DNA from: Hyphomicrobiales bacterium
GTDB taxonomy: Bacteria > Pseudomonadota > Alphaproteobacteria > Rhizobiales > Rhizobiaceae
DNA: 64,000 nucleotides
Assembly (NCBI GenBank): GCA_900472625.1
Contig: UCIT01000085.1
Coordinates: forward strand, 62,001 to 126,000
Direction: 5' to 3'
Shown here: positions 17,096 through 25,958 of the stretch, in pieces
Layout: each line of letters opens with the position of its first letter
Position numbering within the stretch: position 1 is the first letter of the stretch
Translations under genes and position numbers: made by a program
The notes under the pieces: generated by a model
What the model was told of the DNA's origin: nothing
The model's input: the letters and a program-made list of their open reading frames with translations, nothing else
Database searches by the model: none

Positions 17096-18031
17096 TTAGG
17101 CAGCGACGCCGTGGAAGAAGCGGATGCTCTGTTCGATCTCCGCGGGAAGCGCCGAGGTGTGGCCGCCCTTGGCCAGATCCGTCTCGATCCTGACGCCGGC
17201 CGAGCGGGCCCGGCTGGCAAGCAGGCCGGCGCGATCGTTGAAATGCGATTCGTCGGTGCCGTGAACGACGCGCACAGGGCACTTGAAGCTCTGCGCATAG
17301 CAGAGCGCGGTACGCACCTCGAACTCGTGGTTGTTGTCGTCGTCGAAGCGGATATCCTGCGGGTAGCGGTTGAAGAAGCGGAAGGCGTCGGGATTGCCGG
17401 AGATCGGGGCTGCGGCGCGGAACTTGTGGGTCGACATCGACGCCAGCATGGTCAGCGTTCCGCCGATGCTGTGGCCGGCGATGAACAGACGGTTCGGATC
17501 GACCCCCGGCAGATGCGCCAAGCGGTCGGCGGCAGCGAGCACGTCGTCGACTTCGTCGTAAAAGCCGGAGAAATTGCCGAGCTGGCCGTTTTCCCCGCGC
17601 ACCGACGGCATCAGCACGACGAAGCCGGCATCGACATAGGGACCCATCAGGTTCCAGTGGCCGAGACCCATGGCATTGCCGCCATGCAGGAACAGAACGC
17701 CGGGCCTGGGCTTGCGATCGCGCTTGTACTTGGACACCCAGGCGGCAAGCTCCAGTTCGCCACCATAGCCGGAGCGATAAAAGATCTTCTCGGCATTGGC
17801 AGGCGCATCGAGCGTCTCGTACTTGTCTGGTGCCGGACCCTTCTGCAGCAGCTTGGTGCGGAAGCGGTTGCGGACCTTGGCGTAATCGCGGGTGATCAGG
17901 CGCGGTTCGGCCGGGACATCGAAGGCATTGGCCGCGCTGGGGACCACCGTGGGAAGAACGAGAGCTCCGGCCATGGCACCCAGGAGCAGGCGGCGCTGGC
18001 GCGAAAAGGTTTGGTCGCTGTCTTTTGTCAT
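17096..18031 (-). CDS. Tat-exported alpha/beta hydrolase
   Basis: 311 residues. Signal peptide RQRRLLLGAMAGALVLP followed by an AxA-type site (SAANA), consistent with Tat export. The hydrolase core shows VLFLHGGNAMG (oxyanion loop), nucleophile elbow GHSIGG (Ser about residue 168), an Asp candidate in HGTDESHF, and His in KGGHTS. It resembles dienelactone-hydrolase/S9-peptidase-like proteins; substrate unknown. GGAAGAG precedes the ATG. Neighbours give no pathway. Confidence 0.85.
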   Translation of the reverse strand: MTKDSDQTFSRQRRLLLGAMAGALVLPTVVPSAANAFDVPAEPRLITRDYAKVRNRFRTKLLQKGPAPDKYETLDAPANAEKIFYRSGYGGELELAAWVSKYKRDRKPRPGVLFLHGGNAMGLGHWNLMGPYVDAGFVVLMPSVRGENGQLGNFSGFYDEVDDVLAAADRLAHLPGVDPNRLFIAGHSIGGTLTMLASMSTHKFRAAAPISGNPDAFRFFNRYPQDIRFDDDNNHEFEVRTALCYAQSFKCPVRVVHGTDESHFNDRAGLLASRARSAGVRIETDLAKGGHTSALPAEIEQSIRFFHGVAA

Positions 18032-18100
18032 GTCACTCTTCCGTCCGTCCTGGCATCATTCCCGGCAATTCAGATGGTTGCACCGGAGTTGAGCCGACGC

Positions 18101-18117
18101 CAACACACATTGTGTTG
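18101..18117. promoter_or_regulatory. Perfect inverted repeat upstream of the hydrolase gene
   Basis: CAACACA-CAT-TGTGTTG, 7-bp perfect arms with a 3-bp centre, 70 bp upstream of the hydrolase start. It lacks a T-tract on either side, so an operator is more likely than a terminator. No matching regulator is adjacent. Confidence 0.35.
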
Positions 18118-18247
18118 AGCATCCACAATCCGCGACATTTTGCATCAGTAAAATGCGGGATAGCGCGGAATCCAAATTGGCAACAGCGAGTCGCCCACGG
18201 TTTGCCAACGAACGAACGCTGCGGCAACGGCCGGATCCCGTTTCAAC

Positions 18248-19471
18248 CTAAGCCTCCCGGCCGCCGCGGACCGCCATGATCAAGGCGCCGAGCAGGCTGG
18301 CAACACCCAGGAAAAGCATCACCGCCACCGGCCCGTTCAAGTCGATCAGCAAGCCGCCAAGAACCGCGCCGCCTGAAATGGCGATCTGAAAGGTGGCGAC
18401 ACCAAGCGCGCCGGCGCTTTCGGCTTCATCGCTTGCGGCTTTGGCCATGTAGCTCTGGACGCTGACCGGCACAGCGCCGAATGCGAAGCCCCAGAGCGCG
18501 ACCGCAGCGATCGCAACCACGCCCGATCCGCCAGCGGCGACCAGCGCTATTGCAGCAAGCGTGATGAGGCCGGATGAGAAGACGACGCCGAGTTGCGAAC
18601 TGCGCTCGGTCACGAGGCCACCGGCGATATTTCCGAAGAACCCGGCAACCCCATATGCGAGCAGCGTCAGCGAGATCATCTCGACGCCGAGATGCGCGCT
18701 ATCCTCCAGATACGGCCGGATATAGGTGAAGCCGGCAAAATGCCCGGCGATGATCAGCAGCGTGGTGATCAGCCCGACCCGGACCCTGGGTCGCGCAAGA
18801 ATGGTTGCGAAACCGCCGAGCCCGGCGCTTCCGGTCGGCGGCAGCGAGGGGATGGTGAGCGCCTGGGCAAGCAGCGCGACACCACCAAGCACCGCCGACA
18901 GGACGAAGGCCGCCCGCCATCCCAGCGTTGATCCGATATAGGCGCCGAGCGGTGCCGCCATGACGGTGGCGATCGTGACGCCGCCGAAGATCAGTGCCAT
19001 GGCGCGGGGCAGCATATGCATCGGAACCAGACGCATCGCCAGCGCCGCCGACATGGCCCAGAAGCCGCCCAGCCCGATGCCGAGCAGCAAACGCGACAGA
19101 AGCAGAACCGGCAGGCTGGTGGCAACCGCCGCAATCAGGCTGGACACGATCAGCAGCGCGGTGAGGCTGAGCAGCACCCAGCGCCGGTCAAACCGATGGC
19201 TTCCAACGACGACGGCAGGACCCGCGATCGCCGCGACGACGGCCGTGACCGTCACGGTCTGGCCGGCTGCACCGGGCGAGATGCCCATGTCGGCGGAAAT
19301 CGGGGTGAGCAGGCTGACGGGCAAAAGCTCTGATGTCACCAGGCCAAACACGCCAATCGTCAAGGCCGCGACCGCATCCCACCTCGCCCTGCTTTTGCCG
19401 TCGCCGGTCGTGTCCTCGGGATTGCCACCTGCCGCGCCGTCCTCATCAAATGTCGCTGTCGTCATTGTCAA
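18248..19471 (-). CDS. MFS efflux transporter, NepI-like (DHA1 family)
   Basis: 407 residues, 12 membrane segments. It matches E. coli NepI (purine ribonucleoside efflux) over its length by eye: TSELLPVSLLTPIS in helix 1, GQTVTVTAVVA in helix 2, RLLLGIGLGGFWAMSAALAM in helix 4, FTYIRPYLE, ALWGFAFGAVPVSVQSY. The protein likely exports nucleosides or analogues across the inner membrane; the exact substrate is inference. The two ATGs at 19471/19465 are both possible starts. Confidence 0.85.
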   Translation of the reverse strand: MTMTTATFDEDGAAGGNPEDTTGDGKSRARWDAVAALTIGVFGLVTSELLPVSLLTPISADMGISPGAAGQTVTVTAVVAAIAGPAVVVGSHRFDRRWVLLSLTALLIVSSLIAAVATSLPVLLLSRLLLGIGLGGFWAMSAALAMRLVPMHMLPRAMALIFGGVTIATVMAAPLGAYIGSTLGWRAAFVLSAVLGGVALLAQALTIPSLPPTGSAGLGGFATILARPRVRVGLITTLLIIAGHFAGFTYIRPYLEDSAHLGVEMISLTLLAYGVAGFFGNIAGGLVTERSSQLGVVFSSGLITLAAIALVAAGGSGVVAIAAVALWGFAFGAVPVSVQSYMAKAASDEAESAGALGVATFQIAISGGAVLGGLLIDLNGPVAVMLFLGVASLLGALIMAVRGGREA

Positions 19472-19650
19472 ATTGCGTCCCGAATCTGGAAATCGCGCAG
19501 ACGCGGGGTGTCAGCCCACCTGTGCGTGCCTAAAAATATCTTGTCCGAAATTGTCAGCGGAGATCGTTGTGGCTGAAATCCGCAAAACCGTGAGCAGGCA
19601 TGTTGCTCTATCGGTTAGGCGTCCGTCAACTTGAGTTTGTGGGGCTTCCT

Positions 19651-19980
19651 CTACGCAATCTGCTTTGCGTAGATCTCGGGATCAAAGTCGACGCGCCTTG
19701 TCTTCCCGTCGGGGGTCTTCAACACGAGTTCGACGCTGCCTCCGATGGAATGCATGTATCGAACGATCGACGACAACAGGACGTCATCGGCGCTCTCGAT
19801 TTTCGATACGGTGTTTTGCGTCATGCCGGCTCCCGAGGCTACGTCCTGCTGTGTCGCATGCATCGCTTTACGGACCTCCGCCAAAGCCCTGCCCAGACGT
19901 CGTTCCTGGCGCTTGGCGTCAAGCCTTGCCCTAACATCTTCGGGGAGTTCGTCGCGCAGCGTCTTCCACTCAGTGCTCAT
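19651..19980 (-). CDS. HigA-type Xre antitoxin
   Basis: 109 residues. HTH_3-type helix-turn-helix in ATQQDVASGAGMTQNTVSKIE (about 42-62) followed by SSIVRYMHSIGGSVELVLKTPDG, the usual C-terminal part of HigA2/RelB-like Xre antitoxins. It sits downstream of and overlaps by 11 bp a HigB/RelE-type toxin gene, the reversed (toxin-first) order typical of HigBA. It should bind the toxin and repress the promoter at about 20350. Confidence 0.85.
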   Translation of the reverse strand: MSTEWKTLRDELPEDVRARLDAKRQERRLGRALAEVRKAMHATQQDVASGAGMTQNTVSKIESADDVLLSSIVRYMHSIGGSVELVLKTPDGKTRRVDFDPEIYAKQIA

Positions 19981-20329
19981 CTTTCTTCTCCTTCAGCCAA
20001 GAGGCAAACCGCAGGTCGGCCTTCCTGATCAGCTGCTTGTAAAACAGAGCCTGATTCATACCCTGCTTATCGCCACCGCAAAGAACTATGGCATTCTGCG
20101 CGGGGTCAAAAGCGAAGGCAAAGCGCCATAGTTGCCTTCCGAACTTGACCCTGATCTCCTTCATATTGGCATGATCAGAACCTGAAAGTGTATCGACCTC
20201 GGGACGACCCAGAAATGGGCCGTCATCCTCAAGATGGTCCAGCACCTCGCCAACGAGTTCCTTCAGCCCGATCTCTAACGCTTTCCATTCCGAAACGAAC
20301 TGCGGATGGAAATGGACTTTGTACGCCAT
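19970..20329 (-). CDS. HigB/RelE-like (Gp49 family) toxin
   Basis: 119 residues. Core segments: FHPQFVSEWKALEIGLKELV, RPEVDTLSGSDHANMKEIRV, QLWRFAFAFDPAQNAIVLCGGDKQG, all characteristic of the phage-derived Gp49-like/HigB family of ribosome-dependent mRNA interferases. It is the first gene of a two-gene module with the Xre antitoxin. Confidence 0.85.
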   Translation of the reverse strand: MAYKVHFHPQFVSEWKALEIGLKELVGEVLDHLEDDGPFLGRPEVDTLSGSDHANMKEIRVKFGRQLWRFAFAFDPAQNAIVLCGGDKQGMNQALFYKQLIRKADLRFASWLKEKKDEH

Positions 20330-20348
20330 CGTGCCACCTAAAAATATA

Positions 20349-20362
20349 TATACTTAAAGATA
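20349..20362 (-). promoter_or_regulatory. Possible higBA operator
   Basis: TATACTTAAAGATA is an imperfect palindrome (10 of 14 symmetric positions) in an AT-rich stretch 20 bp upstream of the toxin start, the usual place for an antitoxin operator. Confidence 0.3.
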
Positions 20363-20503
20363 TAAAATCAAGATGTCCGGCCGTACGCCACTCGGCCTAG
20401 CTAAGGATTAAAAGCTCGTACGCAGTTTATTTCCACCGGCCTCACGCAACGATCTATCATTGACGAAGACGGCGATCCAATTCGCCTTTAGGAGCAGCGA
20501 ACC

Positions 20504-22129
20504 CTACCCCGCCTTGGCATCGATCATTGCCACTAGCGTGCTCAGCCGGTCGGCTTCATACGGTGGCTTGTCCTGCCTTAGCCGCGAGATCCGGGGGAAG
20601 CGCATGGCGACGCCTGATTTGTGGCGGTTCGAGCGGTTGATGCCTTCGAAGGCGACTTCAACGACGAAGCCTACGTCCTTGTCGGCCTTGAGGGCGCGGA
20701 CCGGGCCGAAGCGCTCGGTGGTATTGTTGCGCACGAACTTGTCGAGGATTTCGAGTTCGGCGTCGGTGAAGCCGAAATAGGCCTTGCCGACGGGGACCAG
20801 TTGCTCTCCGTCAGGCGTTTCGGCCCAGACACCGAAGGTGAAATCGGAATAATAGCTCGAGCGCTTGCCGTGGCCGCGCTGCGCGTACATCAAAACGGCA
20901 TCGACGTTATAAGGGTTGCGCTTCCACTTGAACCACGGACCTTTCAGACGGCCTGCCTGGTAGACGCTGTCGCGGCGCTTGATCATCACGCCTTCGATGA
21001 CGGGATCGGGTGGCGTCGAGCGCCGGTCGTCGAGTTCCTCCCAGGAAGTGAACGGCACCAGCGCCGAGAGGTCGAAGCGCTCGTGCGGCGCCTGCTCGAC
21101 GATCTCGGACAAACGCTCTCGGCGCTGGAGATAGGTGCGGGCGCGAACATCCTCCTCGCCGTCGAACAGGAGATCGTAGGCGCGGATGAAGGCCGGATAC
21201 TCCTCCTGCATCTTCGGCGTTACGGTCTTGCGGTTGAGGCGCTGCTGCAGGTCGGAGAAGGTGCGGGTGGGGCTGTTGGAGCGGGCGGTGCCGCCGACCA
21301 GGAGCTCGCCGTCGATGACGCCCTCGAAGCTGATGGCATCGACGATATCGGGAAAGGCGGCCGAGATGTCGTCGCCGGAGCGCGAGTAGATCTTGCTCAC
21401 GTCGCCGGCGCGCGACAGCTGCACACGGATGCCGTCCCATTTCCACTCGGCGGCGTAATCGACCGGATCGAGCCCTGCCAGATCGCCCTCCTCGACCGGA
21501 TTGGCGAGCATGACGGAATGGAAGATCGCCGGTGTCGCCAGCGCCGGCTTGCCGCCCTTGCCCTCGAGCCAGGCAAACAGGCTTTCGTAGGGCGGCTGCA
21601 GCCCGTGCCACAAGGTCTCGATCTCGGTCACGTCAGGGCCGCCAAGTTCGGCGAGCGCCTGCTTGGCGAGCCTTGCGGAGACGCCGATGCGCAGCGCGCC
21701 GGTCGCCAGCTTGATGAAGGCGAAGCGGCCGGAGGCGTCGAGCCGGTCGAGAAGATCGCGGACGTATCCGCGCACCTCGGTGCGGCCGAGACCGTTCATC
21801 TCGGCGATCACCGCGCCGAGCCGCGGCTGGGCCAAGGCCGAACGCTCGATGTCGCGTTCATTGTCCCAGACCAGCGAGATGGTTTCGGCGAGATCACCGA
21901 CGTAGTCGTAGGAATAGCGGAACAGCACCTCGTCGATGCGCTCCAGCGCCAGCTCGCGCAGCATCGCCGGCTTGACGTTTCTGATGTCAAGGGTGCCGGC
22001 GATGGCGGCGAGGCCGTAGCCACGATCGGGATCGGGCGTGTCGCGGAAGTAGTCCGTCAGCAGCTTCAGCTTGCCGTTGCGTGATGGCGTGAGGACGAGG
22101 CGGTCGAGGAGATTGGCGAAGGCTTTCAT
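20504..22129 (-). CDS. ATP-dependent DNA ligase (cisplatin-damage-response type)
   Basis: 541 residues. The adenylation motif EWKWDGIRVQ places the catalytic Lys at K230; other ligase motifs are visible: SRSGDDIS (motif Ia/III region), EGVIDGELLV, EGVMIKRRDSVYQAG (motif IV) and KWKRNPYNVDAVLMYAQRG (motif V/OB start). An N-terminal DNA-binding domain (1-205) precedes it. The metallo-beta-lactamase exonuclease upstream defines the ligase-associated DNA repair group. In many proteobacteria two more genes (Lhr-like helicase and PdeM-like phosphoesterase) follow; here a HigBA module follows instead. Confidence 0.92.
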   Translation of the reverse strand: MKAFANLLDRLVLTPSRNGKLKLLTDYFRDTPDPDRGYGLAAIAGTLDIRNVKPAMLRELALERIDEVLFRYSYDYVGDLAETISLVWDNERDIERSALAQPRLGAVIAEMNGLGRTEVRGYVRDLLDRLDASGRFAFIKLATGALRIGVSARLAKQALAELGGPDVTEIETLWHGLQPPYESLFAWLEGKGGKPALATPAIFHSVMLANPVEEGDLAGLDPVDYAAEWKWDGIRVQLSRAGDVSKIYSRSGDDISAAFPDIVDAISFEGVIDGELLVGGTARSNSPTRTFSDLQQRLNRKTVTPKMQEEYPAFIRAYDLLFDGEEDVRARTYLQRRERLSEIVEQAPHERFDLSALVPFTSWEELDDRRSTPPDPVIEGVMIKRRDSVYQAGRLKGPWFKWKRNPYNVDAVLMYAQRGHGKRSSYYSDFTFGVWAETPDGEQLVPVGKAYFGFTDAELEILDKFVRNNTTERFGPVRALKADKDVGFVVEVAFEGINRSNRHKSGVAMRFPRISRLRQDKPPYEADRLSTLVAMIDAKAG

Positions 22130-22165
22130 GGGTGACTGCCTCCCATGTCTGCGGGTGTGGTTTCA

Positions 22166-22313
22166 CCCCCCTCTGCCCTGCCGGGCATCTCCCCCTCAAG
22201 GGGGGAGATCTGATCGGCGCACCCGCTCGTTCCAATCTCATTGCTTGGCGAAAAGCCCGCCGCAAGTCGATCTCCCCCCTTGAGGGGGAGATGCCCGGCA
22301 GGGCAGAGGGGGG
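22166..22313. repeat. Rhizobial intergenic mosaic element: perfect 45-bp inverted repeat
   Basis: Bases 22166-22210 are the exact reverse complement of 22269-22313, separated by 58 bp. Each arm also contains its own short hairpin (CTCCCCCTCAAGGGGGGAG). Sequences of this kind (CCTCTGCCCTGCCGGGCATC core) are very common between genes in Rhizobium and Sinorhizobium (RIME/REP-like). It lies between exonuclease and ligase genes and would form strong structure in a shared transcript. Confidence 0.8.
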
Positions 22314-22343
22314 CATTTTTTGCGCAGTGAGCCAATACCACCA

Positions 22344-23354
22344 TCACTCCGCCTCATCCTCATACCCCACCAGATGCAGCGGCTTGGCCTTGATGCCCTG
22401 CAACTCGCACCAGCGCACCAGCGCCTCCTCGCGGCCGTGCGTCACCCAGACTTCTGCCGGGTGCAGCTCGGTGATGGTGTCGGTCAGTTCGGGCCAGTCG
22501 CAATGGTCGGAGATGACGAGCGGCAGCTCGACGCCGCCCTGCTTGGCGCGCTGGCGCACCATCATCCAGCCGGAGGCGAAGGCTGCGAGCGGCTCGTTGA
22601 AGCGCCGTGCCCAGCGGTCGGCAAAGGCCGACGACGGGCCGACGACGACGGCGCCCTTGAAGGCCGACTTGTCTTTTCCCTCGACCGTGGCCGGGCGCAA
22701 TTCGCCAAGCTCTATGCCTTGGCTGACGTAGTAGTCGCAGAGCCGTTCCATGGCGCCGTGGATGTAGATCGGTTGGTCATAGCCGGTATCGCGCAGCAGC
22801 CGGATGACGCGCTGGGCCTTGCCGAGCGCGTAGGCGCCAATCATGTGGGTGCGCTCCGGAAACTGCCGCAGCGAGGAATAAAGCTTGGCCATCTCGCCCG
22901 CCGGATCGGGGTGATGGAAAACCGGCAGGCCGAAGGTCGCCTCGGTGATGAAGACGTCGCAGGCGACTGGCTCGTAGGGGGCGCATGTCGGGTCCGGGCG
23001 GCGCTTGTAATCGCCCGATACGACGATGCGGGTGGCGTCCTTCTCGATGGCGATCTGGGCGGAGCCGAGCACGTGGCCGGCCGGGTGGAAGCTGACCTTG
23101 ACGCCGTTGACTGATATTTCCTCGCCGAAGGCGGCCGCCTGCTCCGAGCCGCAGAAATCGTCACCGTAACGGATGCGCATGATGTCGAGCGTCTGGCGAG
23201 TGGCCAGTACATGGGCATGGCCGGAGCGAGCGTGATCGGAATGGCCGTGGGTGATCAGCGCGCGCTCGACGGGCCTGACAGGATCGACATAGAATTGTCC
23301 GAGCGGGCAATACAGTCCCTCGGGTGCGGGATAGAGCAGCGCATCAAATCTCAT
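22344..23354 (-). CDS. Ligase-associated DNA exonuclease (metallo-beta-lactamase/beta-CASP type)
   Basis: 336 residues. Metal-binding motif THGHSDHA (H36, H38, D40, H41), further ligands in FHPAGHVLG and VSGDYKRRPDPTCAPYEP, and a beta-CASP-like segment (YALGKAQRVIRLL, IHGAMERLCDYY) ending in VWVTHGRE. This matches the exonuclease partner of ATP-dependent ligases in damage repair (SNM1/Artemis-like fold). It precedes the ligase on the same strand, separated by the inverted-repeat element. Confidence 0.9.
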   Translation of the reverse strand: MRFDALLYPAPEGLYCPLGQFYVDPVRPVERALITHGHSDHARSGHAHVLATRQTLDIMRIRYGDDFCGSEQAAAFGEEISVNGVKVSFHPAGHVLGSAQIAIEKDATRIVVSGDYKRRPDPTCAPYEPVACDVFITEATFGLPVFHHPDPAGEMAKLYSSLRQFPERTHMIGAYALGKAQRVIRLLRDTGYDQPIYIHGAMERLCDYYVSQGIELGELRPATVEGKDKSAFKGAVVVGPSSAFADRWARRFNEPLAAFASGWMMVRQRAKQGGVELPLVISDHCDWPELTDTITELHPAEVWVTHGREEALVRWCELQGIKAKPLHLVGYEDEAE

Positions 23355-23456
23355 GACGCTTCAAGATAGCGGCAAATGGCGCGAGGACCAGAGGTCGGGC
23401 GTCGCAACAGGCACACAAGTTTTTACCCTGCCCGACCACCTGTGAATCGCGTTCGG

Positions 23457-25745
23457 CTATCGCCGAAGAAATGTGGGAACCTGATCGGCGGGCAGCGGCT
23501 TGGAGAAACGATAGCCCTGCGCTTCCTCGCACTTGGCGAAGCGGAGAAACTCGCATTGCGCATCCGTCTCAACACCCTCGGCGACGACGCCAAGCTTCAG
23601 CGTCTGCGCCAACGACATGACGGCAAGGCTGATGGCAACCGCAGTCTTGTCTGATGGCACCGCCTCGATCAGCGACCGGTCCATCTTCAGGCGATCGAAG
23701 GGGAACATCTTCAGCGACGCGAGGCTGGAGTAACCCGTACCGAAATCGTCGATCGAAAAGCCAACGCCGAGTTGTCGCAGCGCATTCATCGTCGCCAGCG
23801 CGCGGTCGGCGTTCTGCATCAGCACGCTTTCGGTCAGTTCCAGCTCCAGCCATCGCGGAGCGAGATCGACGCGCTCGATCGCTTCCTCGACATGGCGGGC
23901 GAAATCGTTGTCGGTGAACTGCTTGGCCGACACGTTGACGGCGATGCGGATCGGCGGCAACCCCATGTCCTGCCAGACGCAGGCCTGACGGCAGGCCTCG
24001 TTCAAAACCCAGAGACCGAGTGGAATGATCAGGCCGCTCTCCTCCGCCATCGGAATGAAGTCGCAGGGCGGCACCATCCCGCGCGTCGGGTGGTTCCAAC
24101 GCACCAGGGCTTCAAGACCAGTGACCTCCAGCGTCGCGACATCGACCTGCGGCTGATAGTAAAGCACGAGCTGATGCGAAATGATCGCCTGGCGCAATTC
24201 TTCCTGCTCACTGACGGGCAGATCGATCTCCGCATCGCGCGCGCCGTGATGATGGTGCAGCTTGTCGCGCCCGAGCTGCTTGGCCCGGTACATGGCAGTG
24301 TCTGCATTGGCGAGCAGTTCTTCGGCCGTTCCGCCATCGCTCGGGAAAGCGGCGACGCCGATGCTGCAGGTCACCGCGATCTGCTTGTCATGATAGGGAA
24401 TGGGCTTGCGGACGGCCTTGTGCAGTTCGCGCAACCGGCGCGTGATGCCGGTGTCATGGTTGGACTGGTGCACAAGCACCACCACAAACTCATCACCGCC
24501 GAGGCGAACGACCATGTCGGAGGCGCGGACGCCATCGGCCATGCGGGCCGCCATTTCCTTCAGCACCTCGTCGCCAGCGCCGTGCCCGAGGCTATCGTTG
24601 ATATCCTTGAAGTTATCGAGATCGAGATAGGCGACCGTCACCTTGCGACCGTTGCGCCGTGCATGATGCAGGGTCTTGGCCATGCGCTCCTTGAAGAAGG
24701 CGCGGTTGGGCAGACCAGTCAGTTCGTCGTGATGGGCCATGAAATGGATGCGTTCATCGCCGCGCTTGCGCTCGATGGCGATGCCGGCGATGTGGGTTGC
24801 CATGGCAACGAGTTCCATCTCGCGCGGCGTCGGCTGACGCACTTCGGGGCTGTAAAGCGCGAATGTTCCGAGCACGTTGTTTTGAGCCGTCAGGATCGGC
24901 GTCGACCAGCAGGAACGCAGGCCGTATCGTTGCGCAACAGTGCTAAAATCGGCCCAAAGCGGATCCGTCATCACGTCATCGACGATCACGGGCACGCCGC
25001 GCCAGGCCGCGGTACCGCAAGACCCGACACTCGGGCCGATCGCCACGCCATCGACGATCCGCCGGTAGGCACCGGGCAGATTTGGCCCCGCGCCGTGGTG
25101 GAGCCGGCGGCCATCGCGATCGAGCAGCATGATGGCGCCCGACGTGCGTTCGACCTCCGCCTCGACCAGCAGCACCAGCGCTTCCAGAATCATTTCCAAC
25201 GACTCGTTGCGAGCGATCATTTCGAGGATTTGTGCCTGGCCACGGCGGAAATCGTCCTGGCGTTTGCGCTCGGTGATATCGCGCGACACGCCGATCAAGC
25301 CGACCACGATGCCCTTTTCGTTGCGCAGCGGGATCTTGGAGGTCAGCCTGCAGGTGATGACATCTCCCACGGGCGAGCTTACCAGCTCTTCCACATCGAG
25401 CGAAGGCTCCCCCATCGACATGATTTCCTGTTCGAGCTCGAAATAGCGGCGTGCCGTCTCGAAGTCGAAGAAATCGAAATCGCGTCTACCCTTGAGATGC
25501 TCGGGATCATCGATGCCGAAAGCGCGAGCGACCATGGTATTGGCGAACACGAACCGGCTGTCGCGATCCTTGACGTAAAAGAAATCAGGCAGCTCATCGA
25601 TGATCGCCTTCAGCCCGAGATCTTCAATGCCTGTCGCCATCGTGTGGGTTTTTTCGGCAAGAAATGCCTCTGTTGCTGCCACTATCCGTCTTGTGGCGAT
25701 GTCGGTCACATCGGTATTGCGTCGGCCTGCAGAAACGTCGTTCAT
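23457..25745 (-). CDS. PAS-GAF-GGDEF-EAL cyclic-di-GMP protein
   Basis: 762 residues. PAS at about 45-165 (ELPDFFYVKDRDSRFVFANT, ends DITERKRQ), GAF at about 175-320 (CGTAAWRGVPVIVDDV), GGDEF at about 335-500 with intact RLGGDEFVVV, EAL at about 515-755 with intact EALVRWNHP, AVNVSAKQF, DDFGTGYSSL and AEGVET. Both diguanylate cyclase and phosphodiesterase motifs are complete, so both activities are possible; which dominates is unknown. No membrane segment is seen, so it is a cytosolic sensor. AGGAGT supports ATG at 25745. Confidence 0.92.
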   Translation of the reverse strand: MNDVSAGRRNTDVTDIATRRIVAATEAFLAEKTHTMATGIEDLGLKAIIDELPDFFYVKDRDSRFVFANTMVARAFGIDDPEHLKGRRDFDFFDFETARRYFELEQEIMSMGEPSLDVEELVSSPVGDVITCRLTSKIPLRNEKGIVVGLIGVSRDITERKRQDDFRRGQAQILEMIARNESLEMILEALVLLVEAEVERTSGAIMLLDRDGRRLHHGAGPNLPGAYRRIVDGVAIGPSVGSCGTAAWRGVPVIVDDVMTDPLWADFSTVAQRYGLRSCWSTPILTAQNNVLGTFALYSPEVRQPTPREMELVAMATHIAGIAIERKRGDERIHFMAHHDELTGLPNRAFFKERMAKTLHHARRNGRKVTVAYLDLDNFKDINDSLGHGAGDEVLKEMAARMADGVRASDMVVRLGGDEFVVVLVHQSNHDTGITRRLRELHKAVRKPIPYHDKQIAVTCSIGVAAFPSDGGTAEELLANADTAMYRAKQLGRDKLHHHHGARDAEIDLPVSEQEELRQAIISHQLVLYYQPQVDVATLEVTGLEALVRWNHPTRGMVPPCDFIPMAEESGLIIPLGLWVLNEACRQACVWQDMGLPPIRIAVNVSAKQFTDNDFARHVEEAIERVDLAPRWLELELTESVLMQNADRALATMNALRQLGVGFSIDDFGTGYSSLASLKMFPFDRLKMDRSLIEAVPSDKTAVAISLAVMSLAQTLKLGVVAEGVETDAQCEFLRFAKCEEAQGYRFSKPLPADQVPTFLRR

Positions 25746-25958
25746 GTTTACTCCTGAGATCAGCCGGAACGACGGCCGCACCAACGAATACGCCTGCGCA
25801 AAAATACTTCATTTTTCGCGTCGATTTCTTTCGACACATTTGAATGGAAAGGTGAACGATAGAACAACATTCCGATATGATATCTGTGATTGAGAAATCA
25901 TACTCTCGGCTATCGCAACTGTATCAAAATGACACCTTCATTGCGGCACGGTTCCTGC

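Noticed and set aside
16977..17282. Long N-terminal extension of the second L,D-transpeptidase
   Set aside because: Arg-rich shadow of the hydrolase gene; the lipoprotein signal begins at 16976 after GAGGGTGG.
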